Positions 44,900 to 55,138 of a DNA stretch of 64,000 bases are shown in pieces. Under the pieces are notes generated by a model. That model was not told the origin of the DNA. It did no database searches and was given only the letters and a program-made list of their open reading frames with translations. How positions within the stretch are numbered: the first letter of the stretch is position 1; each line of letters starts with the position of its first letter. Origin of the DNA: Burkholderiales bacterium (GTDB lineage Bacteria > Pseudomonadota > Gammaproteobacteria > Burkholderiales > Burkholderiaceae_A); assembly GCA_027486725.1 (NCBI GenBank), contig JAIXOP010000015.1, positions 62,001 through 126,000 on the forward strand, given 5' to 3'. A program made the translations under genes and the position numbers.

Positions 44900-46528
44900 C
44901 TAGAAAACGCCCCAAGCCTCCGTCTCGGTGGAAAGGCTCTCTGCGGTGTCGTTGGCTGATCCCGAGGTGCCAAGCATGGTTCGCTGTTGACCCCGACCGG
45001 GGTTCAAGATGGCCGGGATGTCCAGGATGAGGGCCACCGATCCGTCCCCGAGAATGGTGGCTCCCGAGAAGCCCTCCACAGGTCGGAAGTTCTTGGCCAA
45101 GCTCTTGATCACGACCTGCTGCTGGGACTGGACCTCATCGACCCAGAGCGCCGCGGTCCGGTCCTCGGCATGGACCACCACCATGACCGACCGATGGTCG
45201 GCCTGCGCGGCGGGCAGTCCCAGCCGCTCAGAGAGATCAATGACCGGGATGATCTGATCGCGCAGCCGAATGGCCTGGCCGACTCCGCCGACCTGCTGAA
45301 CCATTCCCGGTGCAACCACTAGGGTCTCAAGGATGTGCGAGACCGGCATCACATAGGCATTGCCAGACACACTCAGGCGCATGGCGTCCAGAATGGCCAG
45401 GGTCAGGGGCAATGTGATGGTGAACTCGGTGCCCTCGGCAGGTCGACTGCCCACGCGCACATGGCCCCCCAAGGCAGTGATGTTCTGTCGAACCACATCC
45501 ATGCCCACCCCCCGTCCTGAAAGGTCGGTCACCTCGCGGGCGGTGGAGAATCCAGGCAGAAAAATCAACGCCCAGACCTGCTCGTCTGAGGCATCGGCGG
45601 GGATCGCCATCCCCAGCGACTCGGCCTTGGCCAGCAGCTTGTCCCGGCGGAGGCCATTGCCATCGTCCGACACGGTGATGACGACGGCTCCCCCCTCATG
45701 CCTTGCTGCCAGGGTGATGCGGCCCATGGGTGGCTTTCCCGCTGCCTCACGATCCTCAGGCGACTCGATCCCATGATCCAGGCAATTGCGCACCAGGTGG
45801 GTCAGTGGATCGATGAGTTGCTCCACCATCCCCTTGTCGAGTTCAGTCCCAGTGCCCTCCATGACCAGCTGCGCCTGCTTTCCGAGGCGCGCCGAAATGT
45901 CGTGAACAAGCCTCGGGAATCGTTGGAACACCAACTCTACCGGCACCATCCGCATGGAGAGCACCGAATCCTGCAAGGCGTGGGTATGCCGCCGAAGGGC
46001 CGAAAGCTTGTTGAGCAGTTGCAGATCCGATTTCTGTGCATCGACCATCAACATCTCCTGGACGATCACCAGCTCACCGACCAGATTGATGAGCTTGTCG
46101 ACCCGCTCGGTGCTGACGCGCAGAGTCCCGCCGGCCTCAGAACTCCCCTCGCTGGCGGCCGAGGACTTGGACTCCGAGGTGATCTCGGGGTCCTCTGCGG
46201 GATCGGCAGCCGCATCGCCCACCAGGCGCGACCAGAGCAGGTCTCGGCCCAGCAGCAACTGATCGCGCAGCGCTGGCGTCCAGGCAGCCTGGCCCTGACG
46301 CACGTGGTCAAGGGCGGTCTCGATCTCGTGGGCGGGTGCAACCAGCTCCTCAAAGCCAAAGGTCGCTGCACCTCCCTTGACCGAATGGAAGAGACGAAAC
46401 AGATGATTGATCTGATCCGGTGTTGCCTGACTTCCCTCCATGCCCAACAACAGCTGCTCGATCTCCAGCAGCTGCTCCTGGGCCTCTTCAACAAAAATCT
46501 GGTGGAACTGGGCGAGGTCAATTCCCAT
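44900..46528 (-). CDS. cheA: Chemotaxis histidine kinase CheA (first copy, no P2 domain)
   Basis: A 542-residue kinase: HPt domain (1-105) with phospho-accepting His48 (RLFHSVKGGAATFGF), a short linker, dimerisation domain (about 140-200), kinase domain with N-box HLVRNCLDHGIE, G1 [32 protein letters not shown], and a C-terminal CheW-like domain. The P2 region that docks CheY in E. coli CheA is missing. The extreme C-terminus is EAWGVF, resembling a CheR-binding pentapeptide. It lies between cheY and cheW. Confidence 0.93.
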   Translation of the reverse strand: MGIDLAQFHQIFVEEAQEQLLEIEQLLLGMEGSQATPDQINHLFRLFHSVKGGAATFGFEELVAPAHEIETALDHVRQGQAAWTPALRDQLLLGRDLLWSRLVGDAAADPAEDPEITSESKSSAASEGSSEAGGTLRVSTERVDKLINLVGELVIVQEMLMVDAQKSDLQLLNKLSALRRHTHALQDSVLSMRMVPVELVFQRFPRLVHDISARLGKQAQLVMEGTGTELDKGMVEQLIDPLTHLVRNCLDHGIESPEDREAAGKPPMGRITLAARHEGGAVVITVSDDGNGLRRDKLLAKAESLGMAIPADASDEQVWALIFLPGFSTAREVTDLSGRGVGMDVVRQNITALGGHVRVGSRPAEGTEFTITLPLTLAILDAMRLSVSGNAYVMPVSHILETLVVAPGMVQQVGGVGQAIRLRDQIIPVIDLSERLGLPAAQADHRSVMVVVHAEDRTAALWVDEVQSQQQVVIKSLAKNFRPVEGFSGATILGDGSVALILDIPAILNPGRGQQRTMLGTSGSANDTAESLSTETEAWGVF

Positions 46529-46563
46529 GGTGGATGTCCTTCGGCATGGGGCTCAGGCGATGT

Positions 46564-46932
46564 TTAGGAAAGGACCTTGCCCACGACCATCAGCAGCCGC
46601 GATGGGTCAAAGGGCTTGACGATCCAGCCGGTGGCACCAGCCGTCCGGCCACGCTGCTTCATGTCATCGCTGGCCTCGGTGGTGAGCATCAGGATGGGCA
46701 CGGCGCCAAAGCCTGCCTTCTTCCGGACCTGCTGGATGAACGTCAGCCCGTCCATATTGGGCATGTTTTGGTCGGTGAGAATGAGGTCAAACTTTCCCGA
46801 GTCGCAGGCATCCAGCGCCTGCTTTCCATCCTCGGCCTCGACCACCTCAAAGCCCGCCGATTCAAGGCTTACCCGCACCATTTTTCGAAGTGACCGAGAG
46901 TCGTCCACTGTGAGAATTCGTTTCATTTGCAT
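46564..46932 (-). CDS. cheY: CheY-like single-domain response regulator (second copy)
   Basis: A 122-residue receiver with intact active site: Asp10/Asp11 (TVDDSRSLRK), phospho-acceptor Asp54 (LILTDQNMPNMDG), Thr in LTTEAS and Lys in WIVKPFDP. It is closer to the PilH/CheY2 type than to the flagellar CheY at 47430. It lies between the CheZ-like gene and cheA, 9 bp after the former. It may act as a phosphate sink or signal to the motor. Confidence 0.9.
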   Translation of the reverse strand: MQMKRILTVDDSRSLRKMVRVSLESAGFEVVEAEDGKQALDACDSGKFDLILTDQNMPNMDGLTFIQQVRKKAGFGAVPILMLTTEASDDMKQRGRTAGATGWIVKPFDPSRLLMVVGKVLS

Positions 46933-46941
46933 GCCTTTCGA

Positions 46942-47433
46942 CTAAAAGAGGTCAATCTCGCCCGACGAGAGGCCGAGGTGATCCATGTGGTGGAATCGTG
47001 TTGCGCTCAGCTCGGCCTCGATCCGGGTCATCCGCTCCTGCATGAGGCTGCGGACACTCCCATCGACGCGCGAGTGGTGAAGGTCTTGGACCAGCTCTTC
47101 GGGCACCGGGTCGTTCAGTCGTCGGAGCGCCTCGGCTCGGATTCGAACCCGGCCAAGCAGCTGGCTGGTCATGTCGTGAAATTGCAGCGCAATCACCGCC
47201 CGATTGAGCCAGACCTCCAAGGTCCCCAGGGCATCGGCATTGCCGCGGGCCTCTGCCAAGGCGGAGGTGAAGGAATCTTCGAGGTTGGCCACGCCGTCGT
47301 CGAGAAGCGACTGGGCCTTGTTGAGATCGATCAGCAAGGCATCGAGCTCGCGTCGGGCCACCACCTGCATGGCGGGCAGGAGGGGCAGATCGTCGGGCGC
47401 GGGACGTCCAAGACTGGATTTGGGCATATTCAT
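46942..47433 (-). CDS. Short CheZ-like protein (CheY phosphatase candidate)
   Basis: A 163-residue, mostly helical protein. Its centre reads [18 protein letters not shown], carrying the Asp-x3-Gln spacing of the catalytic Asp143 and Gln147 of CheZ (QDFQDLTGQ). It lacks the C-terminal CheY-binding helix of classic CheZ and instead ends SGEIDLF. Its start overlaps cheY by 4 bases, the usual cheY-cheZ arrangement. A full-length CheZ is encoded at 54297-55052, so this is a second, shorter member. Phosphatase activity is inferred from the motif and position. Confidence 0.68.
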   Translation of the reverse strand: MNMPKSSLGRPAPDDLPLLPAMQVVARRELDALLIDLNKAQSLLDDGVANLEDSFTSALAEARGNADALGTLEVWLNRAVIALQFHDMTSQLLGRVRIRAEALRRLNDPVPEELVQDLHHSRVDGSVRSLMQERMTRIEAELSATRFHHMDHLGLSSGEIDLF

Positions 47434-47825
47434 GTGGTGGCTCCTGCCTTGAGAAGAATCTTCTGCAGCTTTTCATCCAGCACTGCCGAGGTGAAGGGCT
47501 TCACGATGTATCCGCTGGCACCCGCCTGAGCTGCTGCGATGATGTTTTCCTTTTTCGCCTCCGCGGTCACCATCAACACCGGAAGCTCTCGAAGTGCAGG
47601 GTCGTTGCGAATCTCGGTCAGGAGTTGCAGGCCATCCATGCCCTCCATGTTCCAGTCCGAGATCACAAAGTCGAAGGTGTCTCGGCGCAGCTTCGCCAAG
47701 GCGGAGTGGCCGTCTTCGGCCTCGTCCACATTGCTGTATCCCAGCTCCTTGAGCAGGTTTCGCAGAATTCTGCGCATGGTCGAAAAATCGTCCACGACCA
47801 GAAACTTCATATTGGCGTTGAGCAT
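47430..47825 (-). CDS. cheY: Chemotaxis response regulator CheY (flagellar type)
   Basis: A 131-residue receiver with Asp12/Asp13 ([12 protein letters not shown]), phospho-acceptor Asp57 ([13 protein letters not shown]), Thr in VTAEAKKE, Lys109 (YIVKPF). The [10 protein letters not shown] and DWNM segments are hallmarks of the motor-binding CheY. It lies 19 bp after cheB and is coupled by 4 bases to the CheZ-like gene. Confidence 0.95.
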   Translation of the reverse strand: MLNANMKFLVVDDFSTMRRILRNLLKELGYSNVDEAEDGHSALAKLRRDTFDFVISDWNMEGMDGLQLLTEIRNDPALRELPVLMVTAEAKKENIIAAAQAGASGYIVKPFTSAVLDEKLQKILLKAGATT

Positions 47826-47843
47826 TGCTGTATCTCCTTGGCC

Positions 47844-48959
47844 CTATGCAGGCACCGTCTGAACAAAAGGTTTTGTGGCCGCATTGAGTGCGAGTCTGGC
47901 CAGATCCGCAGGGGATCCTCCGTCCTCGGCCGCACCCAAGGCGATGGCCTCGCGGGGCATCCCAAACACCACGCAGCTGGACTCCGACTGGGCAAAGGTC
48001 GGTGCGCCATTGCGACGCATATCGAGCATTCCGAGGGCTCCATCCTTGCCCATGCCAGTCATGATCACTCCCACCGCATTGCTGCCAAAGTGCTGAGCCA
48101 CCGAACGGAACAACACGTCCACCGACGGCCGATGTCGATTCACCGGATCGCTCTGGCTGAGCTGGGTTCGATGCACACCGGCGACTTTGGCCACCAGCAG
48201 GTGGGCATGACCGGGAGCAATGTAGGCATTGCCCTGCAGCAGAGGCTCATCGCCCTGCGACTCCTGGACCCGAATTCGGCAGAGACCATCTAGGCGCTTG
48301 GCAAAGGAAGCAGTAAAGCCCGGCGGCATGTGCTGGGCAATCACAATCGGTGGGCAGTCCTCCGGCATGCGGGTCAGAAACTCCCGCAGCGCCTCTGTGC
48401 CCCCCGTGGATGCACCGCAGGCAATCAGGCGCTCTGCGGACGCGCGGCGGTTGTTGAGGGATGGCAGTGACTCCGGAGCCATCATGGGGCCTCGGTTCTG
48501 CGGGCCTCGCTCCCGCATCCGGTCCTTGGACATGGCAGCTGCACGAATCTTCTCTGCAATCTCTGCCGAGTAGCGGGCAATGGCATCCACCAGGCCCAGC
48601 CTGGGCTTGGTCACGAAGTCCACAGCCCCGAGTTCCAGGGCCTTCATGGTGATCTCCGAGCCACGGTCGGTGAGAGACGACACCATCACCACCGGCGTTG
48701 GCCGAAGCCGCATGATTCGGTCGAGGAAGTCGAGCCCGTCCATTTTGGGCATTTCCACATCGAGCGTGATCACATCGGGGTCGGTCGCCCGAATGACCTC
48801 TCGGGCAACAATCGGGTCGGGTGCGGTCCCCACGACGCGCATGTCTTCTTGCTGATTGACTAAGTCTGTGAGCAGGGCGCGCATGAGCGCGGAGTCGTCG
48901 ACGACGACCACACGAATGGTCTTCTTGTTCATCTCGGTGCTCGGGGAGTGGCGGTTCAT
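47844..48959 (-). CDS. cheB: Chemotaxis methylesterase/glutaminase CheB
   Basis: A 371-residue CheB: receiver domain with Asp67 ([17 protein letters not shown]), a linker, and methylesterase domain with the catalytic Ser in [11 protein letters not shown], His in [14 protein letters not shown], and Asp in [11 protein letters not shown]. It removes methyl groups from receptors and so adapts the response. It follows cheD with 9 bp spacing. Confidence 0.96.
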   Translation of the reverse strand: MNRHSPSTEMNKKTIRVVVVDDSALMRALLTDLVNQQEDMRVVGTAPDPIVAREVIRATDPDVITLDVEMPKMDGLDFLDRIMRLRPTPVVMVSSLTDRGSEITMKALELGAVDFVTKPRLGLVDAIARYSAEIAEKIRAAAMSKDRMRERGPQNRGPMMAPESLPSLNNRRASAERLIACGASTGGTEALREFLTRMPEDCPPIVIAQHMPPGFTASFAKRLDGLCRIRVQESQGDEPLLQGNAYIAPGHAHLLVAKVAGVHRTQLSQSDPVNRHRPSVDVLFRSVAQHFGSNAVGVIMTGMGKDGALGMLDMRRNGAPTFAQSESSCVVFGMPREAIALGAAEDGGSPADLARLALNAATKPFVQTVPA

Positions 48960-48968
48960 TGCGGGGTC

Positions 48969-49577
48969 CTAAAAGAGGTCGATCGACCCGGCCTCGGCCG
49001 GAGCCGCCTTGCGCAGGCTGGATTGATAGACTCGCTCCTGCGTGACAACATCCTCTTCGGGGGTGCGCTTGAGCTTTTTGACCATGACTTTTCCATCGGC
49101 AGGCCAGAAGCAGACCCGGCGCGGGAAGTTGTCGAGAAGGTCTTGGACTGCAATCGGAATGCCATCGGTCTGCAGGTAGTCCAGAACGAAGTGGGCATTG
49201 CGTGCACCCACATTCATCGTCGTCATGCCTGGCAGCACATTGCCACCACCAAAGACCTTGGCCTCCAGATTGGAGCGCTGGCCGCCGAGTTTGAGGATTT
49301 CGTTGATCAGGATCTCCATGGCGTAGGAGCCATAGCGCATCGATTCCGACAGCGGGCTGCTGTCGTCGGACCCCTCCGGAAGTAGAAAATGATTCATTCC
49401 GCCAATGCCAGAGCGGCGATCTCGAATGCAGGCAGCGACGCACGAGCCCAAGACCGTGGTCACCATCAAGGGCTTGTCCGTGACGTAGTACTCACCCGGA
49501 AGCACCTTCACCGCATCCACATGGAAAAGCCGGTCAAAGTAGTGGTGTTTGGCCAGGGGCTTGTGAATCGAGCTCAT
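48969..49577 (-). CDS. cheD: Chemoreceptor glutamine deamidase CheD
   Basis: A 202-residue CheD with the catalytic motif [15 protein letters not shown] (active-site Cys) and [11 protein letters not shown] (His), followed by the Thr-containing [14 protein letters not shown]. It deamidates receptor Gln residues. The C-terminus ends AGSIDLF. Its start overlaps the end of cheR by 4 bases, and cheB follows. Confidence 0.95.
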   Translation of the reverse strand: MSSIHKPLAKHHYFDRLFHVDAVKVLPGEYYVTDKPLMVTTVLGSCVAACIRDRRSGIGGMNHFLLPEGSDDSSPLSESMRYGSYAMEILINEILKLGGQRSNLEAKVFGGGNVLPGMTTMNVGARNAHFVLDYLQTDGIPIAVQDLLDNFPRRVCFWPADGKVMVKKLKRTPEEDVVTQERVYQSSLRKAAPAEAGSIDLF

Positions 49578-50479
49578 GCGGCCACCGCCCTTTCGCCAGA
49601 CATGGGTGCCGTGCGCTGCGGTGCTCGGTCCGAGGCAGGGTTCGCCACACCGCTGCGGGCTGCCGAGACCGGCACATACACCGTCTTGGAGAGGAGTTTG
49701 AACTCCGATGAAATGAAGGAAATGTTCTCCGAATGCCCTAGGAACAACAGCCCATGGGGCTTAAGCAAGGGCGCAAACCGCCGAAGAATCTTCGCCTGGG
49801 TGGGCTTGTCGAAATAGATCATCACGTTCCGACAGAAGATCGCGTCGAAGGGGCCCTCCACCGGCCAGTGCTCCGCCAGGAGATTCACCGAGCGAAAGTC
49901 GATCATCTGCCGAAGCTCCGGACGGACTCGAACCATGCCCGAGTTGGATCCCGTTCCCCGAAGGAAGAACTGGCGTTTGCGCTCGTCGGACAGGCTCTCG
50001 ATGCGCTCCAGGCTGTAGACCCCGCGCTCGCCCTGAGCCAACACCTGGGTATCGATGTCCGAGGCGATGATCTCCACGCGCGGGGAGAGCGACTTCAGAT
50101 ACTCCGCAGCCGTGATCGCTAGGCTGTAGGGCTCCTCCCCCGTGGAGGCAGCACTGCACCAAATCCGATGGGGCCCACTCTGCTCGGTCAGCAGCTTGCC
50201 CAGCATCGGGAAATGGTGGGCCTCCCGGAAAAACGACGTGAGATTTGTGGTTAGGGAGTTGGTGAAGAACTCCCACTCGCCAGGACGATGGCCCGACTCC
50301 AAGGCATCGAGGTAGGCCGCAAAGGTGGTGTCCCCCAGTTGCCGAAGACGACGCGAGAGCCGGGAGTAGACCATCTCGGACTTGCTCGAGGCAATCGAAA
50401 TCCCAGCCCGCTCATAGATCAGGCGGCGTACCCGATCGAAATCGGTCGAGGAGTAGTTGAACTCGTGCATCGCCATCAT
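49574..50479 (-). CDS. cheR: Chemotaxis receptor methyltransferase CheR
   Basis: A 301-residue SAM-dependent methyltransferase. It has an N-terminal helical domain, the SAM motif [26 protein letters not shown], and [14 protein letters not shown]. The beta-subdomain loop reads [16 protein letters not shown], of the same length as in Salmonella CheR (RGTGPHEGLVRVR), the type that binds C-terminal pentapeptides. It overlaps the receptor upstream (1 base) and cheD (4 bases). Confidence 0.96.
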   Translation of the reverse strand: MMAMHEFNYSSTDFDRVRRLIYERAGISIASSKSEMVYSRLSRRLRQLGDTTFAAYLDALESGHRPGEWEFFTNSLTTNLTSFFREAHHFPMLGKLLTEQSGPHRIWCSAASTGEEPYSLAITAAEYLKSLSPRVEIIASDIDTQVLAQGERGVYSLERIESLSDERKRQFFLRGTGSNSGMVRVRPELRQMIDFRSVNLLAEHWPVEGPFDAIFCRNVMIYFDKPTQAKILRRFAPLLKPHGLLFLGHSENISFISSEFKLLSKTVYVPVSAARSGVANPASDRAPQRTAPMSGERAVAA

Positions 50480-52374
50480 CAGGCCCTAGCCATCGGAAGC
50501 GACATATCCAGCCGGAAATATGAAACGATCTCTCGAAGGGCCTTGGCCTCGTCGGCAATCGAACCTGCGGTGGCTGCCATCTCTTCGACCATGGCGGCGT
50601 TTTGCTGGGTGAGCATGTCCATCTCGGTCACAGCAGCATTGACCTGTTGGATGCCCTCGCCCTGTTCGGTGGCAGCCACGCGGATTTCGGCCATGCATTT
50701 GCCAACCGCGTCCACCTGCTCGACCACACGCTGCATCGTCTCTCCGGTGGACCCCACCAGATCGGTTCCCTGGTCTACGGTATGGATGGATGTGTCGATC
50801 AGGCTCTTGATCTCTTTGGCCGACACCGCCGCACGCTGGGCAAGGGCACGGACCTCGCTCGCCACCACGGCAAATCCCCGACCTTGTTCGCCTGCCCGCG
50901 CGGCCTCGACCGCCGCATTCAGAGCGAGGATGTTGGTCTGGAATGCAATCCCATCGATGGCGCCCGTGATGTCCATGACCCGACGGGAGGAATCGGAGAT
51001 CGATTTCATCGTCTCAACAATCGAGCCAACGCCACGACTTCCATCGTCGACGGTGCGCTTGGCCAATTCCCCTTGACTGCCCGCAAACTCGACCTGATCA
51101 AGGTTCTGACGGATGGTCGAGAGAAGCTGCTCGGTCGATGCGCTGGTCTGTTCCAAGGCACTGGCCTGGCGCTCGGTTCGGCTGGAGAGGTCCGCCTGGC
51201 TTGCAGCCAGTTGGGCGGTGGCCTCGGCCAAACGATTTGCGCTCTCCGACAGCCGTGAGACCATCCCGGAGAGGGTCTGCTGCATCAATCCAACCCCCGC
51301 CAGAATGCTGCCCTCGGGCACCGCCTGCCCACCCTTGCGGCGAGACAGATCACCGTCCGAGACCGCCCGGATGATTTGCATCACCTCGTGGGGTTCACCC
51401 CCGAGCTGCGATCGGATGGATTTCGAGCTCATGTAAGCCACCCCGGCGCTGCACACCACCACCACGGCAATCAACGCTATGACCTGAACCAGATCGCGAA
51501 TGAGGGCCGATTTGCGCTGCTCGAGCAACTGATCCAGCAAGACCCAGGATTCCTGGTTGAGGGTTTGGAGACCGTCCTGAAGCTGAGCGACCTCGGACCG
51601 AACACCCGCCAGCCAGGCTCCCTGGACTGGGGCGGTCTCAATCCGCCGATCCACGCGGGCAGTCAAATCCCGGGACTGCTGGGCCAGCCGAACCGAAGAG
51701 GCAACGATGCGATCTGCTGCGGGCCCCACCAGTCCACGAACCTTTGCCGACTGCCCCTCCATGGCGCCCGAGAGATCCTGAATCGTGGAGATCAGGGCAT
51801 GCAGACGCAGCCGGTCCTCGACCGACAGCGATGGCTGCGACGAGAGGGCAACCAGTCGACCCTCGAGCTCCAACCATTGAAGTTGAACCACGGGCGAGAC
51901 GGCGGTGGCATAGACCATGAGGTTGTAGGTGTGGGCCTCCGGATCGAGCGACAAGGTCGAGGCATCGAGCAGGGCATCCCGCAGCGCGATGCCATCTTTT
52001 TGCACGCTGTCCAGCGAGGATTTGTCGGCCGACGACGACGCCGACTTGGCGGCCGTCCCCCAGGCCTCGGCAGTGGCCAGCAACGCAGGGCGATGCTGTC
52101 GAATGTGGCCAAGCAGTGCATCGACCGCAGCCGCAGCAGCACCACCGGCCTCGGGGTTCGGACGCGTGGCAGAGACCGCCTGAATCGCACCCATCGCCAG
52201 CCGCGCCTCAGGAATCCCCACGGCCTCATCCGTGGCGGTTTGGATCGCTGTGCGCTGCAGCTGCACAAAGAATGTCGCGGGGACAGCGGCGGCAATCACC
52301 ACCAGGGCGATCAACAGCTGAAAGCGCTGCGCCACCGAGAGCCTTTGAAACGTGCGATTTAGAAAAGCTCCCAT
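50479..52374 (-). CDS. Methyl-accepting chemotaxis protein (second copy)
   Basis: A 631-residue receptor: membrane segment 1 near residues 19-40, a long periplasmic helical domain to about 290 with [16 protein letters not shown] typical of a nitrate-sensing-like or four-helix sensor, membrane segment 2 about 293-312, HAMP-like region, and signalling domain with the tip [37 protein letters not shown]. It ends LPMARA without a pentapeptide, so adaptation may rely on neighbouring receptors. Its start overlaps the end of the upstream cheA by 16 bases. Confidence 0.92.
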   Translation of the reverse strand: MGAFLNRTFQRLSVAQRFQLLIALVVIAAAVPATFFVQLQRTAIQTATDEAVGIPEARLAMGAIQAVSATRPNPEAGGAAAAAVDALLGHIRQHRPALLATAEAWGTAAKSASSSADKSSLDSVQKDGIALRDALLDASTLSLDPEAHTYNLMVYATAVSPVVQLQWLELEGRLVALSSQPSLSVEDRLRLHALISTIQDLSGAMEGQSAKVRGLVGPAADRIVASSVRLAQQSRDLTARVDRRIETAPVQGAWLAGVRSEVAQLQDGLQTLNQESWVLLDQLLEQRKSALIRDLVQVIALIAVVVVCSAGVAYMSSKSIRSQLGGEPHEVMQIIRAVSDGDLSRRKGGQAVPEGSILAGVGLMQQTLSGMVSRLSESANRLAEATAQLAASQADLSSRTERQASALEQTSASTEQLLSTIRQNLDQVEFAGSQGELAKRTVDDGSRGVGSIVETMKSISDSSRRVMDITGAIDGIAFQTNILALNAAVEAARAGEQGRGFAVVASEVRALAQRAAVSAKEIKSLIDTSIHTVDQGTDLVGSTGETMQRVVEQVDAVGKCMAEIRVAATEQGEGIQQVNAAVTEMDMLTQQNAAMVEEMAATAGSIADEAKALREIVSYFRLDMSLPMARA

Positions 52375-54293
52375 GATTCGCCTTTGTTGGAGTTGGATTG
52401 GGCCAGCGGATTGGGTGCCGCCGAGGTCGATGAATGCGTTGATGGTTCGGCACCCGCAGCCTCGAGAGCCAGATCAGCGTCGGACGCTCTGCGGGCGGGG
52501 GCGGACTGCTGCACATGCTTGAAAAGAAAGTCGAGGCTAATCACCAGCACGATCTCTGCCTCAGGGGATCGGGCGGTGCCCGCAATGCCGGGAGATTCCA
52601 AAGCAGTAAGCGGCTTGATGACAAGATCTGCGGTGCCCTCCACGGAACTCACGCTCAGGATGTGGGGCTGCGACGAGGCCACGACGATTCCCAGACGCTC
52701 TTCGTGCGCTGGGTAGCCCAGGGACTCGGCCAATGACCGAACGGGCAGCGGTCGTCCCTGATCCCGATAGATGGGCTGACCCATCACCTGATGCAGAGTC
52801 TCGGGAATGCGAAGCACACGCTCCACCGCCGACATGGGAATCCCCATCAACAGACCACCAGCCCGAACCAGCATGGTCGGAACAATCGACATCTCGATCG
52901 GCAGACGAATGGAGAAGCAGGTCCCCTTGCCGACCTCGCTCCGAATCTGGATCGTGCCGCGATGCTTTTCCACCATGGTCCGAACGACATCCATCCCCAC
53001 ACCGCGTCCAGAGACGGCCGAGGCGGTCTCCTTGGTGGAGAAGCCTGGAAGAAAGACCAACTGGAGAGCCTCATCACGGCTTTCGGCCTCGTGGGGACGA
53101 ATGAGTCCGCGCTGGATGGCCTTGCGACGGATGGCTTCCGGATCAATGCCCGCCCCATCGTCGGCCACCTCAATCACCACACTGCCGCCTTCTTGCCATG
53201 CGGCCAGGCGAATAGTGGAGACCACGGGCTTGCCCGAGGCCATGCGTTGGTCGGCGGGCTCCACCCCATGGTCCAAGGCGTTGCGCATCATGTGCACCAT
53301 GGGGTCGTAGAGGCTGTCCACGACCACACGATCGACCTCGGTCTCCGCACCGGAGATCTGCAACTCCACCCGCTTATTGAGTTCGGAAGAGAGGTCTCGG
53401 ACCAGCCGTGGAAACTTCTGAAACAGCCTTCCCACTGGCTGCATGCGGGTCGACAGGGTGGCACGTTGGAGTTCTGCCGTGAACCGCGAGGCCCTCTGCA
53501 GGGTCTCGGCCAGGGCCGACAGCAGGGGCGTGACCTCCTGGGGAAGCTGAAATGACTGGATTTTTTCAAAGAGGGCTGCTGCCTGGCTGGCAGCCTGCAC
53601 CGACTCACCGGCAACCTCCAACAGCTCATCGAGCTTGGTGGATTTGACCCGCAGGGTCTCATCGCGGTGCTCCGTCTTTACCTCCGCCGACCGCTCGACC
53701 GCGGCTCCTTCCCTTGGCGCAATGGCTGCCGAAACACTGAGTGCCTCGAGACCCGCCTCATCCATACCGGCATCGTCATCAATGCTCTCCAGCACAGCAC
53801 GGTAATACAGAGACCAATCGATGGTCTCGCCAGAGATCTGGCCTCCGGCGCTGGGTGCGCGGGCAGACGCGGCCGAGGGGGGATGGCTCTGAGGGGCGGC
53901 ATTGGTGGAGACGCCATCGATCAGCGATTGAAGGTCGCGGGCCATGGCTGCACTGAGTCGGGGCAGATTGTCGATCGCCTCGCCATCGGCCAGCCGCCGC
54001 AGGGAATCGATCACATACTGCGTGGCCTCCAGGGCTGTGGTGATCAGCGGACCATTGACCTGCAGGCTGCCTTGGCGCAGGGCGTCAAAGAGGCTTTCCG
54101 TGAGATGACAGGCATCGACCAGCGGTGTGACCGACATAAAGCCCGCCCCGCCCTTGATCGTGTGAAAAGCACGAAAGATCCGGTTCAGCAGATCGAGCGA
54201 TCGGGGATCCGACTCCAGCGCCAGAAGATCCCGCTCGACATCGGCAGCAAGCTCCAGACTCTCCCCAGCAAACTCTTGCAAGACCTCGTCCAT
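52359..54293 (-). CDS. cheA: Chemotaxis histidine kinase CheA (second copy)
   Basis: A 644-residue kinase: HPt domain with His44 ([15 protein letters not shown]), a long linker rich in Ala/Ser/Glu with no clear P2 CheY-docking domain, dimerisation helices starting near [18 protein letters not shown], kinase domain with [24 protein letters not shown] and [21 protein letters not shown], and a C-terminal CheW-like domain. It ends GESWELF. It overlaps the next receptor gene by 16 bases and follows cheZ by 3 bp. Whether this or the first copy drives swimming is not visible. Confidence 0.93.
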   Translation of the reverse strand: MDEVLQEFAGESLELAADVERDLLALESDPRSLDLLNRIFRAFHTIKGGAGFMSVTPLVDACHLTESLFDALRQGSLQVNGPLITTALEATQYVIDSLRRLADGEAIDNLPRLSAAMARDLQSLIDGVSTNAAPQSHPPSAASARAPSAGGQISGETIDWSLYYRAVLESIDDDAGMDEAGLEALSVSAAIAPREGAAVERSAEVKTEHRDETLRVKSTKLDELLEVAGESVQAASQAAALFEKIQSFQLPQEVTPLLSALAETLQRASRFTAELQRATLSTRMQPVGRLFQKFPRLVRDLSSELNKRVELQISGAETEVDRVVVDSLYDPMVHMMRNALDHGVEPADQRMASGKPVVSTIRLAAWQEGGSVVIEVADDGAGIDPEAIRRKAIQRGLIRPHEAESRDEALQLVFLPGFSTKETASAVSGRGVGMDVVRTMVEKHRGTIQIRSEVGKGTCFSIRLPIEMSIVPTMLVRAGGLLMGIPMSAVERVLRIPETLHQVMGQPIYRDQGRPLPVRSLAESLGYPAHEERLGIVVASSQPHILSVSSVEGTADLVIKPLTALESPGIAGTARSPEAEIVLVISLDFLFKHVQQSAPARRASDADLALEAAGAEPSTHSSTSAAPNPLAQSNSNKGESWELF

Positions 54294-54296
54294 GGC

Positions 54297-55052
54297 TTAG
54301 AACCCAAGCTCGGCCAGCAACGAATCCACCTGGTTCTGTCCCATGCCCTGACCGGGCAGGCTCGGGCCATTCTTCAAGTCCAGAGACTGAGCGGACTCTA
54401 GGCGCTCAGCCAACTCCTTGGGCGCATGGTCGCGCAGGAGCTGTGCCAACTCCGATTCGAGCCGTTGGGTGATGGCCAACACTTTCTGAATCACCTGCCC
54501 GGAGATGTCTTGAAAATCCTGCGCCAGCATGATCTCCATCAGACGGGCACGGGTGTAATCCGCCTGCTCGGCACTCTCAGCGATGTACTCCCTGGATTGG
54601 AGCGCCAGACTGCGGAACTGCTCAACACTCATATCGCCGGCGAGCATCGTTGCCCAATCGGTCGAGAGAGCGGTGGCTCTGGCATGCATCGACTCCTGAA
54701 CCGGCAGAGTCTGATCCACCGCATTGAGCACCTTGTTCGCCGCCTGCTCGGTGAGCTCCGCGATGTATGAAAGTCGGTTCTGTGAATCGTTGACCTGATC
54801 GCAGACCTCACGCAGGCTCTGGTCATAGCCCAGCTCCCGAAGGCTGTCGTGCAGCTGTCGAACAATGCCTCCTAGGCGATCGAACATGCCCCAGGACTCT
54901 TCCGACTCGGAACCCATCGCTGCTGCAATGGAGCCGTTGGGTACGCAGGGAACGCTGGATGTCGATGCACCGCTGGCAGACTCCGCAGCGACCTGGTCGA
55001 ACAAACGCTCCAGATCGTCACCATCGTTTCGGACTGATTCATGTGATGTCAT
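54297..55052 (-). CDS. cheZ: CheY-P phosphatase CheZ (full length)
   Basis: A 251-residue CheZ with long helices, the catalytic segment MLAQDFQDISGQVIQKVL (Asp and Gln spaced as Asp143 and Gln147 of E. coli CheZ), and the C-terminal CheY-binding peptide QVDSLLAELGF. The start MTSHESVRND at 55052 has an AGAGGAG ribosome site; an upstream frame of 30 codons reads into motB and was rejected. It lies 86 bp after motB and just before cheA. Confidence 0.93.
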   Translation of the reverse strand: MTSHESVRNDGDDLERLFDQVAAESASGASTSSVPCVPNGSIAAAMGSESEESWGMFDRLGGIVRQLHDSLRELGYDQSLREVCDQVNDSQNRLSYIAELTEQAANKVLNAVDQTLPVQESMHARATALSTDWATMLAGDMSVEQFRSLALQSREYIAESAEQADYTRARLMEIMLAQDFQDISGQVIQKVLAITQRLESELAQLLRDHAPKELAERLESAQSLDLKNGPSLPGQGMGQNQVDSLLAELGF

Positions 55053-55138
55053 GCGCGACTCCTCTTTCCGAAAGGTTGGCAGAATCCGAAGGCCTGAAAG
55101 GTTCGAACAAGGCGCCGTTTCCGGTTCATTCAATGCGA

